Assembly (NCBI RefSeq): GCF_000217995.1
Contig: NC_015676.1
Span: 1,781,708-1,845,707 of the forward strand
DNA length: 64,000 nucleotides
Direction of reading: 5' to 3'
DNA from: Methanosalsum zhilinae DSM 4017
GTDB taxonomy: Archaea; Halobacteriota; Methanosarcinia; Methanosarcinales; Methanosarcinaceae
Positions 27,010 through 37,287 of this stretch are shown one piece after another. The notes under the pieces are model-generated. The model worked only from the letters and a program-made list of their open reading frames with translations. It was not told the DNA's origin and did not search any database. The translations under genes and the position numbers were made by a program. Within the stretch, counting starts at the first letter, position 1. Every line of letters starts with the position of its first letter.

Positions 27010-28482
27010 TTAACCTTTTGCAACTCCCATTGGAAGTACTCTGGCAACCTTTCTGGCAATCCCGAGTTCATGGACAACATCCACCACATCACTGCTCTTC
27101 TTATATACCTCAGGGGCCTCTTCTGCAATCACCGCCGGACTCATTGCCTCAACATAGATTCCCATCTTTTCCAGTTTTTTCTTAACATCCTCGCCACTGT
27201 ATGTACCTTTTGCCTGTTTTCTGCTCATTGCCCTGCCTGAACCATGGCACGCACTGCCAAAGGTTAGGTCCATCCCCTCCTGTGTGCCATGGAGTACAAA
27301 GGAGGCACTGCCCATACTTCCTGGAAGAAGGACAGGCTGGCCAATATCACGGTATTTTCGGGGCACCTCGCTGTGACCTGGCGGGAATGCACGGGTTGCA
27401 CCTTTGCGATGCACGTACACCTTTTTCTTCCTGCCGTCAATTATGTGTTCCTCCAGCTTTGCAACATTATGTGCCACATCATATACCAGATCCATACCCA
27501 GACTCTCTGCATCCCGTCCAAATACCTGCTCAAACACCTCACGAGTCCAGTGGGTGATGATCTGCCGGTTGGCCCAGGCATAGTTGGCAGCACATGCCAT
27601 TGCCTTGAAATAGTCCTGAGCTTCTGTTGAGGTGGCAGGAGCGCAGGCAAGCTGCTTGTCAGGTATAGATATTCCATAGTTTTTAACTGACTGTGAAAGT
27701 ACACGAAGATGGTCAGTACATATCTGATGACCGGCTCCGCGTGATCCGCAGTGCACCATTATCGTTACCTGTCCTTCCTCAAGACCAAAGACTGAAGCCG
27801 CATCATTGTCATAGATATTGTCCACATACTGCACTTCAAGGAAATGGTTTCCACTGCCAAGGGTTCCCAGCTGGGGCTTTCCGCGTTTTCTTGCTTTGGC
27901 GCTTACCTTGGAAGGATCGGCTCCCTCAATGAACCCGCTGCCTTCACAGTGCTCTATATCAGCTTCAACCCCGTACCCTGCTTCAACGGCCCAGCGTGAA
28001 CCATGAACAAAAGCATCATCAAGTTCACTGTCAGATGCTCTCAGACGGCTCTTTGATCCAAGCCCTGAGGGAACGGCTTCAAACAGTTTCTTTATAAGTT
28101 CACGGATCACAGGCCTGACATCATCCACGTGAAGATCGGTACGTATCAGGCGCACACCGCAGTTTATATCAAAACCAACTCCACCCGGACTTATAACACC
28201 TTCCTCACTGTCAAAGGCTGCAACTCCCCCTATAGGAAAACCATAACCTAGATGGGCATCTGGCATTGCCATTGAATACTTCTGGATGCCTGGAAGGGAT
28301 GCAACATTTGCAACCTGGTCAATTGTCTGCTTTTCTACATCATTCAGCATCTTCCTGGATACATATATCCGGCCCGGCACTCTCATGAATGGTTTATATT
28401 CTCTGGGGATCTCCCAGGTATATTCATCAATCCTTTTTAGGAGATCAAAAACTTCATTATCCTGATCATTATTATCTTCCAT
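27010..28482 (-). CDS. rtcB: tRNA-splicing ligase RtcB (3'-phosphate/5'-OH RNA ligase)
   Basis: 490 residues from ATG 28482 ([12 protein letters not shown]), chosen for the AGAGGTGT Shine-Dalgarno; the ORF opens 13 codons earlier. RtcB motifs are [67 protein letters not shown] and the late [13 protein letters not shown], with the guanylylated His. It joins tRNA halves after intron removal and repairs RNA in the presence of Mn2+ and GTP. Unlike many archaeal rtcB genes it has no intein. The archease gene directly upstream (28570) supplies its activator. Confidence 0.96.
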   Translation of the reverse strand: MEDNNDQDNEVFDLLKRIDEYTWEIPREYKPFMRVPGRIYVSRKMLNDVEKQTIDQVANVASLPGIQKYSMAMPDAHLGYGFPIGGVAAFDSEEGVISPGGVGFDINCGVRLIRTDLHVDDVRPVIRELIKKLFEAVPSGLGSKSRLRASDSELDDAFVHGSRWAVEAGYGVEADIEHCEGSGFIEGADPSKVSAKARKRGKPQLGTLGSGNHFLEVQYVDNIYDNDAASVFGLEEGQVTIMVHCGSRGAGHQICTDHLRVLSQSVKNYGISIPDKQLACAPATSTEAQDYFKAMACAANYAWANRQIITHWTREVFEQVFGRDAESLGMDLVYDVAHNVAKLEEHIIDGRKKKVYVHRKGATRAFPPGHSEVPRKYRDIGQPVLLPGSMGSASFVLHGTQEGMDLTFGSACHGSGRAMSRKQAKGTYSGEDVKKKLEKMGIYVEAMSPAVIAEEAPEVYKKSSDVVDVVHELGIARKVARVLPMGVAKG

Positions 28483-28569
28483 ATTAACACCTCTTGATGC
28501 AGATACATACCGTTTCAGCAATAATAAGAAACATGTCCTGAGATACTTTCCATGTGACCCATAGACATC

Positions 28570-29031
28570 TTATGTATCAACAGTTACCTGGAGCATCCAC
28601 CCGGCTTCACCCTCTTCAACCTTCAGATCATTGTAGGTAACTGCCTTTGCATGCGTATCAAATCTGTGTTTTGAAGGATCTATCGGGTCACCAATAGCCT
28701 TTCCAGCTATATGATAGCTATTGTTGCGCTTATCTATCCCATCGACCTCAAACCGGCCAAAGACGATCTCTTCAACCTCAAACAGGAACAGAATTTCAGA
28801 TAACCAGTCCACAACCAGATTCTCAAGGTCAGGGGCCTCAAGTTCAATATACTTGGTTACCACTCCCTCTATAACTGAGGTATCGATCATTACGTTCATC
28901 ATGGCTTCAGAAACGTTTTCGAATGCTTCTTCCAGGGTATCCCCATATGCCCTGAACTTTGCATCTGCTGTATGTTCCAGAAACTCAAACTTCTTCCCCT
29001 CTTCCACAGACATATAATAATCACATTCCAT
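28570..29031 (-). CDS. Archease (RtcB activator)
   Basis: 153 residues; a start at 29013 (MSVEEGKKFE) is also possible. The signature is FEFLEHTADAKFRAYGDTLEEAFENVSEAM, with the metal-binding Asp and His, followed by the C-terminal HRFDTHAKAVTYNDLKVEEGE, where the conserved His and Asp lie. Archease promotes guanylylation of RtcB and multiple turnover in tRNA ligation. Its position just upstream of rtcB on the same strand is the expected partnership and strengthens both calls. Confidence 0.93.
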   Translation of the reverse strand: MECDYYMSVEEGKKFEFLEHTADAKFRAYGDTLEEAFENVSEAMMNVMIDTSVIEGVVTKYIELEAPDLENLVVDWLSEILFLFEVEEIVFGRFEVDGIDKRNNSYHIAGKAIGDPIDPSKHRFDTHAKAVTYNDLKVEEGEAGWMLQVTVDT

Positions 29032-29054
29032 TGTTCATACATTAAACTTATCCA

Positions 29055-29663
29055 TCAGAGATTCTTCCAGACGTGCACGATCCTCTGGAGTGCAGTTATA
29101 TGACTGCCAACCGCGATCAGTGCAATGGACCAGCCTGGAGCAGCCATTCCTGCGATCTCATATGGGTACAGATAATAGACAAATGCTGCAGCCATTATCA
29201 GAACAAGCCTGTCAGCACGGCCCATTATACCTCCATAGAACCTTCCAAGACCCAGCGCCTGGGCCTGGGTGCCAAGGTAACTTGTGATAAGTACTCCAAT
29301 AATTGCAACCGCACCCAGGCTCCATGAAGAGAACCCTCCTGCAACAATACCCAGGATGATGAATACATCGGAATACCGGTCAATCACATGATCAAGAAAA
29401 TCCCCTTTGGGCCCTTCCAGATTCATGTACCTTGCCATGGAACCATCCAGTGCATCCAGAAATGAGTTTACCCCTACAAAGAATCCTCCAAGCAGCATAA
29501 GGGCAGGTTCCATCAGGGAATAGTAGAAACAGATACCTGCAAAGGCGGCAAATAAAAGTGAAACTATTGAGACAAGGTTTGGAGAAATACCCCAGTTTGC
29601 TATGGTTTTTGCGAATGGCTCAATGAACCTTGAGAAAAGTGGTCTCAGATTGTTGAAGGTCAT
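29055..29663 (-). CDS. Archaetidylinositol phosphate synthase-like CDP-alcohol phosphatidyltransferase
   Basis: 202 residues with about six membrane helices. The CDP-alcohol transferase signature reads FLDALDGSMARYMNLEGPKG then DFLDHVIDRYSD, with all four Asp in order. The N-terminus RFIEPFAKTIANWGISPNLVS matches archaeal inositol phosphate transferases, which join CDP-archaeol to inositol-1-phosphate. It is a different head-group branch from the pssA-like gene at 21011. It lies 23 bp upstream of archease on the same strand. Confidence 0.85.
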   Translation of the reverse strand: MTFNNLRPLFSRFIEPFAKTIANWGISPNLVSIVSLLFAAFAGICFYYSLMEPALMLLGGFFVGVNSFLDALDGSMARYMNLEGPKGDFLDHVIDRYSDVFIILGIVAGGFSSWSLGAVAIIGVLITSYLGTQAQALGLGRFYGGIMGRADRLVLIMAAAFVYYLYPYEIAGMAAPGWSIALIAVGSHITALQRIVHVWKNL

Positions 29664-29781
29664 ATTAGGATTCCGTTGATTGGTTTATTCTGTACTGTTC
29701 TACTGTCCACATCTAAAAACTGCCAGGCAGGCAGATGCCGGGAATTTGAAACGGCAGAGATATTATTATATTGCTGATTAT

Positions 29782-30339
29782 TTAACAATATTTCCTTGCA
29801 AGGTCATACCAGTACCTGATACGACATGAATGCTCGATCTGTGTGGTTATTACATAGGCTTCCTTTAAACTGCTGCCTGTTGCAAACGTACCATGCCCAT
29901 GTACAATTACAGCATTGTGATCCGAAAGCGCCATACCGGCATTGTGTGCAAGCTCCTCTGATCCCATCTGTCCCCTTATCACCGGAATATTCTTCAGAAA
30001 ACATTTTCCTTCACTGTCCAGTGGCTCTATCAGACCCGTATCAGATAGCAGGGACTCTACAACAGAAAAGGGACAGTGCGCATGGATCACAGCACGTGCC
30101 CGGGACTGCTGATAGATAGCCCGGTGTACAATGGTCTCTGTGGAAGACATGAGATCACGGTCTGTGGGAGAATTCACGTCAACCTCCACAACACCATCCT
30201 CTGTAATTTCATCAAGGGCGTATCCTCTTGCAGTTATAAATATACGCTCGCCATCCCTTATACTGATATTTCCGAAGTGGGATTCAACCAGACCCTGCTG
30301 AACAAGTTTATTCCCGTACTTTGATATTTCCTGCCACAT
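29782..30339 (-). CDS. Class II aldolase (L-fuculose-1-phosphate aldolase-like)
   Basis: 185 residues. Zinc ligands typical of class II aldolase/adducin enzymes are HAHCPFSVVES and VHGHGTFATG, with a later His in TQIEHSC. The N-terminus WQEISKYGNKLVQQGLVESHFGNISIRDG is the standard substrate-binding start. In methanogens this family makes lactaldehyde, a precursor for the phospholactate moiety of coenzyme F420, though other aldol substrates are known. The gene is short, as in other archaea, and is not part of a sugar operon here. Confidence 0.85.
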   Translation of the reverse strand: MWQEISKYGNKLVQQGLVESHFGNISIRDGERIFITARGYALDEITEDGVVEVDVNSPTDRDLMSSTETIVHRAIYQQSRARAVIHAHCPFSVVESLLSDTGLIEPLDSEGKCFLKNIPVIRGQMGSEELAHNAGMALSDHNAVIVHGHGTFATGSSLKEAYVITTQIEHSCRIRYWYDLARKYC

Positions 30340-30417
30340 ATAGAATCAGATATAAACCCATTCCATAAAATTTATTTGCTATTATTGTATCTAAGGGTAT
30401 AACTTAATCATTTCAGC

Positions 30418-30491
30418 GCCTCGGTGGCTCAGACTGGCAGAGCGAGTGACTTGTAATCACTAGGTCGCGTGTTCAAATCACGCCCGGGGCT
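30418..30491 (+). tRNA. tRNA-Thr (anticodon UGU)
   Basis: A cloverleaf can be drawn: acceptor GCCTCGG pairs with CCGGGGC (one G-T), D-arm GCTC/GAGC, anticodon stem AGTGA/TCACT around CTTGTAA (anticodon TGT), and T-arm GCGTG/CACGC with TTCAAAT. The unpaired T at 30491 serves as discriminator, usual for archaeal tRNA-Thr, and CCA is not encoded. A T-rich run follows (TTTTTATTTT), a likely termination signal. There is no intron. Confidence 0.95.
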
Positions 30492-30562
30492 TTTTATTTT
30501 AACAATAGCTCCTATCCTATCTACGATATCAAAAAATAACTTTCCAGCATCAAATTCAATTC

Positions 30563-33500
30563 TCACTTTTTAAACCTGATCACATAATCTGTACCATTGG
30601 AATCGTACCTTTCAATTGTTCCCTGAAGCTGCTGTATCAGCATATTGACCACTCTGAGTCCAAGTGAATTGGAGGATTCAATATCAAAATCACTCGAAAT
30701 TCCAACGCCATCATCACTTACCTGCAGCAGGCACTCATCATCCCTAACCCGGAAGTCAACTGAGATAGTTCCCTCTCTTTCATCCGGGAATGCATGCTTT
30801 AAGGAATTTGTGATGATTTCATTCAAAATAAGGGCAAGGGGTACGATTATATCCATGCTCAGGTATGCAGTGTCTGAAGACATGTGGATTTTGATGTTTC
30901 CCTTTCCTGTATCATATGTCTGGAAAATATAATTCACCAGACTTTTAATGTAATCCGATATTTCAATACTTGCAAGATTTTCAGAGCCATACAGTTTTTC
31001 ATGTGCAAGAGACATTGATTTTACCCGGTTCTGACTGTCCTTGAAAGCAGCTTTTACCTTCTCATCATCAAAGTTCCTGGACTGCATATTGAGCAAGCTT
31101 GCTATTACCTGAAGGTTATTTTTTACCCTGTGATGAACTTCCTTTACTATGAGCTCGTTTTTGTTCATTTCCTCAAGCTTCTTGTGTTCGGTGATATCAA
31201 TATGACTTCCTATGATCCTCTGGGGGTTTCCATATTCATCCCGCTGAGAGATCTTTCCCCGCGACTGTATCCAGGTCCAGCCACCGGATTTATTCTTCAT
31301 CCTAAATTCCACATTATACTCGGGTATATCACCCTCCAGATAGCCAAGAAGGGCTTTTTCTGCATATTCAATGTCATCTGGATGGATCATAGATTTCCAG
31401 CTTTCATAGGATGGTTCAAATTCTCCTGGGCTATAGCCAAGCATTTCATAGTAGCGGTCACTAAAATATGCTCTGCTGGTTTTAAGATCAAGATCCCATA
31501 TACCATCAGCTACTGATTCTGCAACTTTGCGAAATCGTTGTTCATTTTCCCTCAGCTTTCTGGTATAATGGAAACGGTTCTCTTCAGAACCCAGGGCAGA
31601 TGCTAGTATCCCAAGAAGCCTCCTGTCATCTTCGGTTAGATGATATTCCCGGGTAAATACAACACAGAGTATTCCAGCTGGTTCACTTTCATGTTTTACC
31701 ACATGACCTGCATAGGAAACAATGTCATATTTTTTTACATTAGGATCGGTCCAGGCATACTTTGTTTGGGAGATGTCAGATATGTAGAGGGTATCATTGC
31801 CCTGAATAATCGCATCATAGCAGATATGGCCCTCAGGTGTATCCTTATCCTGAAAATCGGGAGGAGTGTTCCATTTGCCAATGGTAACAAGCTGATGATT
31901 TTCGCGATCATATCTGTTATAAAGAGCACACGACCCGCCCAGCAGTTCACCGGCAAGTGAGGTTATTGAATTCACATTGAAAGTAAAATCACCTGTCAGG
32001 TCCAAAAGACACCTGTTGACCATTTCAAGTCTCTCTTCCCTCCTTTTTTGGCCAGTGATATCCCGGGCAACGCCAAACATGATATTTTCTTCCCTGTAGG
32101 GATAGGAATTCCAGGAAAGCCATCTGAATGTACCATCACTGCACATATACCTGTTCTCAAGCTGATATATCTCCTGGCCATCAACGAGAGTGGTTTTGGC
32201 CTGCTCTGTCATCCTCCTGTCATCAGGATGCACAAACTCGATCCATGGCCTGGAAAGAAGCTCTTCAGTGCTCCATCCAAGTGTCTTTGACCAGGAAGGA
32301 TTCAGTACCTTGAAATATCCGTCAAAGCCTGCAATGCAGAGCATATCCTGTGCATGTCTGAATATCCGGTCACTGTTCATAAGAGATTTCTGCGTCTGTT
32401 TTTTCTCAAGCCATGTTCCGATCATATAAGCTACGCTGTTTATCAGATTCTGTTCATCAGGAAGAAGGAATGGCTTATTCTGGAGATAGCATACATGCAG
32501 ATATCCCATGAAATCACCATCTGCCATTATCTCTGCATGAAGGCAGTTATCCATATCAGGCATACTTTCCCCAGCAGAGTACATACTGCCATCGATCTCA
32601 ATGGCACATGATGCCATTTCAGGATACTGCATTGCCTTTGAGAGATGATCTGCAGTTCTTACACAGAATTCTTCAACAGACATGTTCTTTACCATATCCT
32701 GGCTGACAGCTGAAATACAGATCAGTTCCTTGATCCTCTCCTTCAGCATTCTTTCAGTTTCTTTAAGATCGGTAATATCCTGACTAACAATAACTGCACC
32801 TTCCACATCTTCCTGTTCATTGAATATAGGTGCAGTATAATTGAAAATTATCTTCCTCTTTGCGTCAAAGGAATCGATTTCAAGTATCTCATCAGCAACT
32901 TTTTCACCCTTATTTAAGGTACGCACAAGTGCCCAGTCATCAGGTCTTAGCTCTTCACCGGAAGGATACCGGTGTACTCTGGATGTTTCACTATCTTCAG
33001 GCTTTACCACAGGCTCCCCGCCCCATATCCTGGCACCTGCAGGATTATCCAGCAGTATCTGACCCTTCTCATCTGCAAACCAGAGACCAACCGGCATGAT
33101 TTCAAAGATTTTTTTAAGTTTCTCTTCACGATTTCTAAGCTCTTCTTCCATCCATCTGCGTTTCTTTTCCATTTCGATCTTATGAAGTGCAAAGCCAAGA
33201 TCATCTGCCACTTCCTTGAACAGATGATGTTCTTCTTTTAACCGGGAATATTCAACCGGCACAGAAACTGTAATTATGCCATATATTTTATCAGCAAACT
33301 GGAGTCTATAACACATGGCAGCATGGTCAATGTACTCAACTTCCAGTGGACATGACTTGCAATTTACCAGATGATCATCTATTATGATGACATCATCCCT
33401 TTCAAGGACTTTCTGCATGCATACAGGATATTTGCCTGCAGCCATCTCCGATTCCAGTTTCTCAAAACCATTATCAAAACCTGATGAAGCAGTTAATATA

Positions 33501-34399
33501 ATATTCTGATCATCATCCATCAGAGCTATCCATGCATTGTAGTATCCCAGAGTTTCAGTCAGATTCCCGCATGCTTTCTCAATCAGAACCTCAGGATCAG
33601 TTTCCTTTGTGATCAGCTGATTGACGTTTCTTATAGCCATAAGTACCTGTTTGAGATGTTTTTCCCGTTTTTCTGTTTCCTTGCGTTGTGAGATATCCCT
33701 GGCAACACCTTCCAGTGCAATCAGGTTTCCTTCCGGGCCATAAACAGGTATATTCTTCTGTTCGATCCAGACAGTACTGCCATTTTTGTGTATCCATCTA
33801 AATGTGATAGGACCATCTATTGGAAATTCGCCCCTTACATATGATTCAAACAGCTCACGGTCTTCTGGATGAATCACTTTCATTGCAAGATCAGGATCCT
33901 GGTAATGTTCTTCTGGTGTATATCCTATTATAGAAGCTGCCGCCTGACTGACATAGCTAAAGCCGCGTTCTGGAAAGAAGTCATAACGATAGATGATATC
34001 TCCCAGATTCTCTGCAAGCCTGTGATATCTCTCATCGGTTCCTGAGATATCGGTGAACAGTGTTACAAAATAGTATTTCTCAGGTGAATACACATTGATT
34101 CTGTATACCCTACCGGTAGAACTGAAATATTTTTCAAGCTCTTTTTCACTACCAGTTAATGCAACCTCTCCATAAAGACCAATCCAGTCAAAATCCTCGT
34201 CCCTGGTCCCTAAAAATAATTCAGTTGCCATTTTCCCCTTAATATCTGAAGCCTTAAGCTCCGTCATCCTTTCAAAAGCGGGATTTACCTCAAGGAATTC
34301 ATAATCACAGGGAAACCCGTTTTCATCAAGGATTATTCTGCAGTATGTATAAGCTTCTGAAATCATATTCAGAACAGAATTATGGATCTTGCAGTCCAT
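30563..34399 (-). CDS. Multi-sensor histidine kinase (5 PAS, 3 GAF, HisKA_2, HATPase)
   Basis: 1278 residues, without a transmembrane helix that I can see, so probably cytoplasmic. Order read from the sequence: PAS (1-120), PAS (121-247, with HPEDRELFESY and WIEQKNIPVYG), GAF (about 250-410), PAS (411-560), GAF (about 560-665), PAS (about 666-790, FVHPDDRRMTE), GAF (about 800-935), PAS (about 940-1065, MIHPDDIEYAEK) and a HisKA_2 kinase. The phospho-acceptor is in VKEVHHRVKNNLQVIASLL. The ATPase box shows LILNEIITNSLKHAF and SDDGVGI. No response regulator is adjacent; two orphan regulators lie at 8763-10289. It is divergent from the catalase gene. Confidence 0.9.
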   Translation of the reverse strand: MDCKIHNSVLNMISEAYTYCRIILDENGFPCDYEFLEVNPAFERMTELKASDIKGKMATELFLGTRDEDFDWIGLYGEVALTGSEKELEKYFSSTGRVYRINVYSPEKYYFVTLFTDISGTDERYHRLAENLGDIIYRYDFFPERGFSYVSQAAASIIGYTPEEHYQDPDLAMKVIHPEDRELFESYVRGEFPIDGPITFRWIHKNGSTVWIEQKNIPVYGPEGNLIALEGVARDISQRKETEKREKHLKQVLMAIRNVNQLITKETDPEVLIEKACGNLTETLGYYNAWIALMDDDQNIILTASSGFDNGFEKLESEMAAGKYPVCMQKVLERDDVIIIDDHLVNCKSCPLEVEYIDHAAMCYRLQFADKIYGIITVSVPVEYSRLKEEHHLFKEVADDLGFALHKIEMEKKRRWMEEELRNREEKLKKIFEIMPVGLWFADEKGQILLDNPAGARIWGGEPVVKPEDSETSRVHRYPSGEELRPDDWALVRTLNKGEKVADEILEIDSFDAKRKIIFNYTAPIFNEQEDVEGAVIVSQDITDLKETERMLKERIKELICISAVSQDMVKNMSVEEFCVRTADHLSKAMQYPEMASCAIEIDGSMYSAGESMPDMDNCLHAEIMADGDFMGYLHVCYLQNKPFLLPDEQNLINSVAYMIGTWLEKKQTQKSLMNSDRIFRHAQDMLCIAGFDGYFKVLNPSWSKTLGWSTEELLSRPWIEFVHPDDRRMTEQAKTTLVDGQEIYQLENRYMCSDGTFRWLSWNSYPYREENIMFGVARDITGQKRREERLEMVNRCLLDLTGDFTFNVNSITSLAGELLGGSCALYNRYDRENHQLVTIGKWNTPPDFQDKDTPEGHICYDAIIQGNDTLYISDISQTKYAWTDPNVKKYDIVSYAGHVVKHESEPAGILCVVFTREYHLTEDDRRLLGILASALGSEENRFHYTRKLRENEQRFRKVAESVADGIWDLDLKTSRAYFSDRYYEMLGYSPGEFEPSYESWKSMIHPDDIEYAEKALLGYLEGDIPEYNVEFRMKNKSGGWTWIQSRGKISQRDEYGNPQRIIGSHIDITEHKKLEEMNKNELIVKEVHHRVKNNLQVIASLLNMQSRNFDDEKVKAAFKDSQNRVKSMSLAHEKLYGSENLASIEISDYIKSLVNYIFQTYDTGKGNIKIHMSSDTAYLSMDIIVPLALILNEIITNSLKHAFPDEREGTISVDFRVRDDECLLQVSDDGVGISSDFDIESSNSLGLRVVNMLIQQLQGTIERYDSNGTDYVIRFKK

Positions 34400-34661
34400 A
34401 GTTATATTTTATACCTTTTATGTTATGAGTATCTTTTGGCTTATAAAATATTTTAATCAGTGCTGGAGAATTATTCCAGTTACTAAAAGCTTTACTGAAG
34501 AATACCTCCACAGTATTCAGGTATACAGATGATTATTTATAAAATGGTATTTAATATTTCAGTAAATAAATCGTGTTCTTTGGGGTATAGGGGACATCTG
34601 GACTTTTTTGATGTTTTTTTCCGAATATCCCTGAGATTCTATTTGGGAGAAGTAGATAAAA
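34400..34661. promoter_or_regulatory. Divergent promoter region of the histidine kinase and catalase genes
   Basis: A 262-bp AT-rich spacer. Close to the kinase start, TTTATACCTTTTATG and nearby AT runs are TATA candidates on the minus strand. On plus, ATTTATAAAATGG (about 34535-34547) is one. The interrupted repeat GAATACCTCCACAGTATTC (about 34500-34518, 6-bp arms, 7-bp spacer) may be an operator. The catalase ATG at 34662 has GGAGAAG nine bases upstream. Confidence 0.45.
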
Positions 34662-36179
34662 ATGAACGAAAAAAAGAAAACTAATACCATGACCACTGGT
34701 TTTGGAATACCGGTTGGTGATGATCAAAACAGCCTTACCGCAGGTGAAAGGGGTCCGGTCCTCATGCAGGATGTTCATCTGCTGGATAAACTAAGCCATT
34801 TTGATCGTGAAAGGATACCTGAGCGCGTAGTTCATGCAAAGGGTGCCGGAGCTGGTGGATATTTTGAAGTGACTGAAGACGTGAGCAAATATACAAAGGC
34901 AGCATTTCTCTCAGAGGTTGGAAAGAAAACAGAGGTCTTTGCAAGATTTTCCACGGTTGGCGGAGAAAAGGGGTCAGCTGATGCTGCTCGTGACCCGCGT
35001 GGATTTGCCGTGAAGTTCTATACAGAGGAAGGTAATTATGACTTTGTTGGAAACAATACACCTGTGTTTTTTATCAGGGATCCTCTAAAATTTCCGGACT
35101 TCATCCATACACAGAAAAGACATCCTGCAACCAATTGCAAGGATGCGGACATGTTCTGGGACTTTCTGTCCCTGACCCCGGAATCAACACACCAGGTAAC
35201 TATCCTGTTCTCAGACCGGGGAACACCTGCAACATATCGTAATATGAACGGTTATTCGAGCCATACCTACAAATGGTACAATGAAGATGGAGAATACTTC
35301 TGGGTCCAATATCATTTCAAAACGGATCAGGGAATAGAGAACCTTACACGTGAAGAAGCAGAGAAAATGAGCGCAACTGATCCGGATCATGCAACCCGTG
35401 ACCTCTATGAAGCCATTGAAAGGGGAGATTATCCTTCATGGACTCTTGAAATGCAGATAATGACACCAGAAGAAGCTGAAGAGTATCGTTTCGATATAAC
35501 AGATATTACCAAGGTCTGGCCGCATGGTGACTTTCCTACAATAAAGATCGGCAAGCTCGTCCTCAACCGTAACCCTGATAACTATTTTGCTGAAGTTGAG
35601 CAGGCAGCATTCAGCCCTGCAAACCTGGTCCCCGGAATTGGTATATCACCTGACAAAATGCTGCAGGCAAGGGTATTTTCATACCACGACACACACATCC
35701 ACAGGCTTGGGCCAAACTACAATCTGATCCCTGTGAACAGACCAAAGAACTCTCCTGAAAACAGTTATCAGCGTGACGGATTCATGCGTGTTGATGGAAA
35801 TGGTGGAAGCGGGCCAAACTACTGGCCAAACAGTTTCAACGGGCCTTCACCTGATCCAGATGCTCTTGAGCCACCATTTGAAGTTTCAGGTCTTGCACAG
35901 CGAACACCCTACACCCATCCAAACGATGACTTTGTCCAGCCTGGAAACCTGTACCGTGATGTTATGGATGATGAGGCCAGGACCCATCTTGTAGGTAATA
36001 TTGTATCACACCTCTCAGGTGCAGTAAAGCGCATACAGCTCAGACAGGCAGCCCTTTTCTTCAAAGCAGACCCGGATTACGGAACAAGAGTAGCTGAAGG
36101 GCTTGGACTTGATGTACAGAAAGTTAAGGAACTGGCTGAGATGACAAAGGAAGAACGGGCAAAGGCTACTGAAGAATAA
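34662..36179 (+). CDS. katA: Haem catalase (monofunctional, small-subunit type)
   Basis: 505 residues. Distal His is in [18 protein letters not shown], and substrate-channel residues in [29 protein letters not shown] and [21 protein letters not shown]. The proximal haem ligand Tyr is in [17 protein letters not shown]. It breaks down hydrogen peroxide and protects against brief air exposure. In methanogens catalase occurs mostly in Methanosarcinales. The gene is monocistronic, with a good Shine-Dalgarno and a long inverted repeat after its stop. It is divergent from a PAS/GAF kinase, but regulation by that kinase is only a possibility. Confidence 0.95.
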   Translation: MNEKKKTNTMTTGFGIPVGDDQNSLTAGERGPVLMQDVHLLDKLSHFDRERIPERVVHAKGAGAGGYFEVTEDVSKYTKAAFLSEVGKKTEVFARFSTVGGEKGSADAARDPRGFAVKFYTEEGNYDFVGNNTPVFFIRDPLKFPDFIHTQKRHPATNCKDADMFWDFLSLTPESTHQVTILFSDRGTPATYRNMNGYSSHTYKWYNEDGEYFWVQYHFKTDQGIENLTREEAEKMSATDPDHATRDLYEAIERGDYPSWTLEMQIMTPEEAEEYRFDITDITKVWPHGDFPTIKIGKLVLNRNPDNYFAEVEQAAFSPANLVPGIGISPDKMLQARVFSYHDTHIHRLGPNYNLIPVNRPKNSPENSYQRDGFMRVDGNGGSGPNYWPNSFNGPSPDPDALEPPFEVSGLAQRTPYTHPNDDFVQPGNLYRDVMDDEARTHLVGNIVSHLSGAVKRIQLRQAALFFKADPDYGTRVAEGLGLDVQKVKELAEMTKEERAKATEE

Positions 36180-36214
36180 AAATATTTAGTAGAAAATAAA
36201 GCAATATAATGCAG

Positions 36215-36280
36215 GAGTTACAGATAATTCAGTAGCATCATTACAGTTTGATCAATGGTTTATCTGTAATTCTTTTTTCT
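36215..36280 (+). terminator. Inverted repeat after catalase (terminator-like, long loop)
   Basis: TTACAGATAA (36218-36227) and TTATCTGTAA (36260-36269) are perfect complements. The pairing extends three more positions (one G-T) to 36215 and 36272. The loop is 32 bases. A TTCTTTTTT run follows the right arm, so a terminator for katA is the simplest reading. The stem is AT-rich. Confidence 0.6.
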
Positions 36281-36492
36281 ATTATTTCTCTGCGATTATT
36301 ATTTGATATTATTGAAAATACAAATTTCATAACAATCATGCAGAAAACATAACTGAATCATAACAATACATGATCCAGGGTTAAAAATAAAATCCCGTTA
36401 TTTTATCATCAGATTTATCATACTTTAATCATACTTTAGCCGGAAACATACAGACCAATCAATTTAAGATAGATAAATGCAAACATAGCACC
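36281..36492. other. AT-rich non-coding stretch upstream of a small membrane-protein gene
   Basis: No gene is supported. The left part is the T-rich tail of the catalase terminator. The repeated element ATCATACTTTA (about 36416-36426 and 36427-36437, nearly head to tail) sits about 60 bp upstream of the ATG at 36493 and could be a binding site. A TATA box candidate is AATTTAAGATAG near 36460. Confidence 0.35.
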
Positions 36493-36723
36493 ATGTTCAT
36501 GGATCAAATTGGCATTCCACTATTTGGAATCTTTTTCTTTGCAGTATTTATTTTTGGAACAATCTTCTGGATATGGATGCTTGTAGATTGTGCCCTCAAT
36601 GAGCCATCTGAAGGAAATGATAAACTGGTCTGGGTTGTGATTATAGTATTCACACACCTGATTGGGGCATTGATATATTTCCTGATAAGGCGGCCACAGA
36701 GAAAAAGGATTCATGGCAGATGA
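36493..36723 (+). CDS. Small membrane protein, PLDc_N-like
   Basis: 76 residues. There are two membrane helices (about residues 8-31 and 46-66) with WIWMLVDCALNEPSEGNDKLVWVVIIVFTHLIGALIYFLIRRP. The D-C-x-N-E then K-x-x-W-x-x-I-x-x-T-x-x-x-G-x-x-x-Y-F-x-x-R pattern is that of the short phospholipase-D N-terminal (PLDc_N) family, which often occurs alone without a nuclease domain. Function is unknown. It is isolated, 36 bp before the next ORF on the same strand. Confidence 0.75.
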   Translation: MFMDQIGIPLFGIFFFAVFIFGTIFWIWMLVDCALNEPSEGNDKLVWVVIIVFTHLIGALIYFLIRRPQRKRIHGR

Positions 36724-36807
36724 TCATGTTTCATACCAGGTTACGGTATATTTAAACTGGTGCATATCAGTGAACAATATATACATCAGCCATATATATT
36801 GATTTCA

Positions 36808-37257
36808 ATGAAAAGAAGGACCCGAAATATCATACTGCTACTATTAATAGTGGCTCTGCTGGCAATACCTGCCATGATCATGTTTGGTTTAACCTATTAT
36901 GTAAGCCATGAATACAGTGAAATTGAAGAAATAGAATATCCTGGTACAAGTTTTTATCCGGAATCCATAGGATATGGTACTGATAACCTGATTTTTCGCT
37001 ATACTCCCCAGACAGACAGAGCTGCGGATTATATAGTAACATATACACTTGCTGAAATAGAGCCACCTGATGGTCAGCATAAGGTACTTGAATCCGTGGA
37101 AAACAGACGATATACGATCTCACCTGAAGAACCTCTGGAAATCGAAACCGGACCAAGAAAAATCGAGTACACCTATCAGATCGATATGGTAATCATGGAT
37201 ACTGAGCACAGAGAACTCCACCGCTCAAAAATGGCTGCAACACTGCCACAGCAGTGA
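36808..37257 (+). CDS. Single-pass exported or membrane-anchored protein of unknown function
   Basis: About 149 residues from ATG 36808 (MKRRTRNIILLLLIVALL); the ORF opens 16 codons earlier at 36760. A basic start and a long hydrophobic helix (about residues 8-33 of this frame, ending near FGLTYYVSHE) form an uncleaved signal-anchor. The remaining ~115 residues are polar, rich in Glu, Pro and Tyr, with beta-strand patterns (DNLIFRYTPQ, YIVTYTLAEI). No lipobox Cys or catalytic motif is present. I do not recognise the family. It is convergent with the exported protein at 37320 and shares a terminator region with it. Confidence 0.6.
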   Translation: MKRRTRNIILLLLIVALLAIPAMIMFGLTYYVSHEYSEIEEIEYPGTSFYPESIGYGTDNLIFRYTPQTDRAADYIVTYTLAEIEPPDGQHKVLESVENRRYTISPEEPLEIETGPRKIEYTYQIDMVIMDTEHRELHRSKMAATLPQQ

Positions 37258-37287
37258 AAAACTGTGAGAGAAATATAAAAATTAAAA

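Noticed and set aside
27010-28482. Possible intein in rtcB, common in archaea
   Set aside because: Length and all motifs are those of an uninterrupted RtcB.
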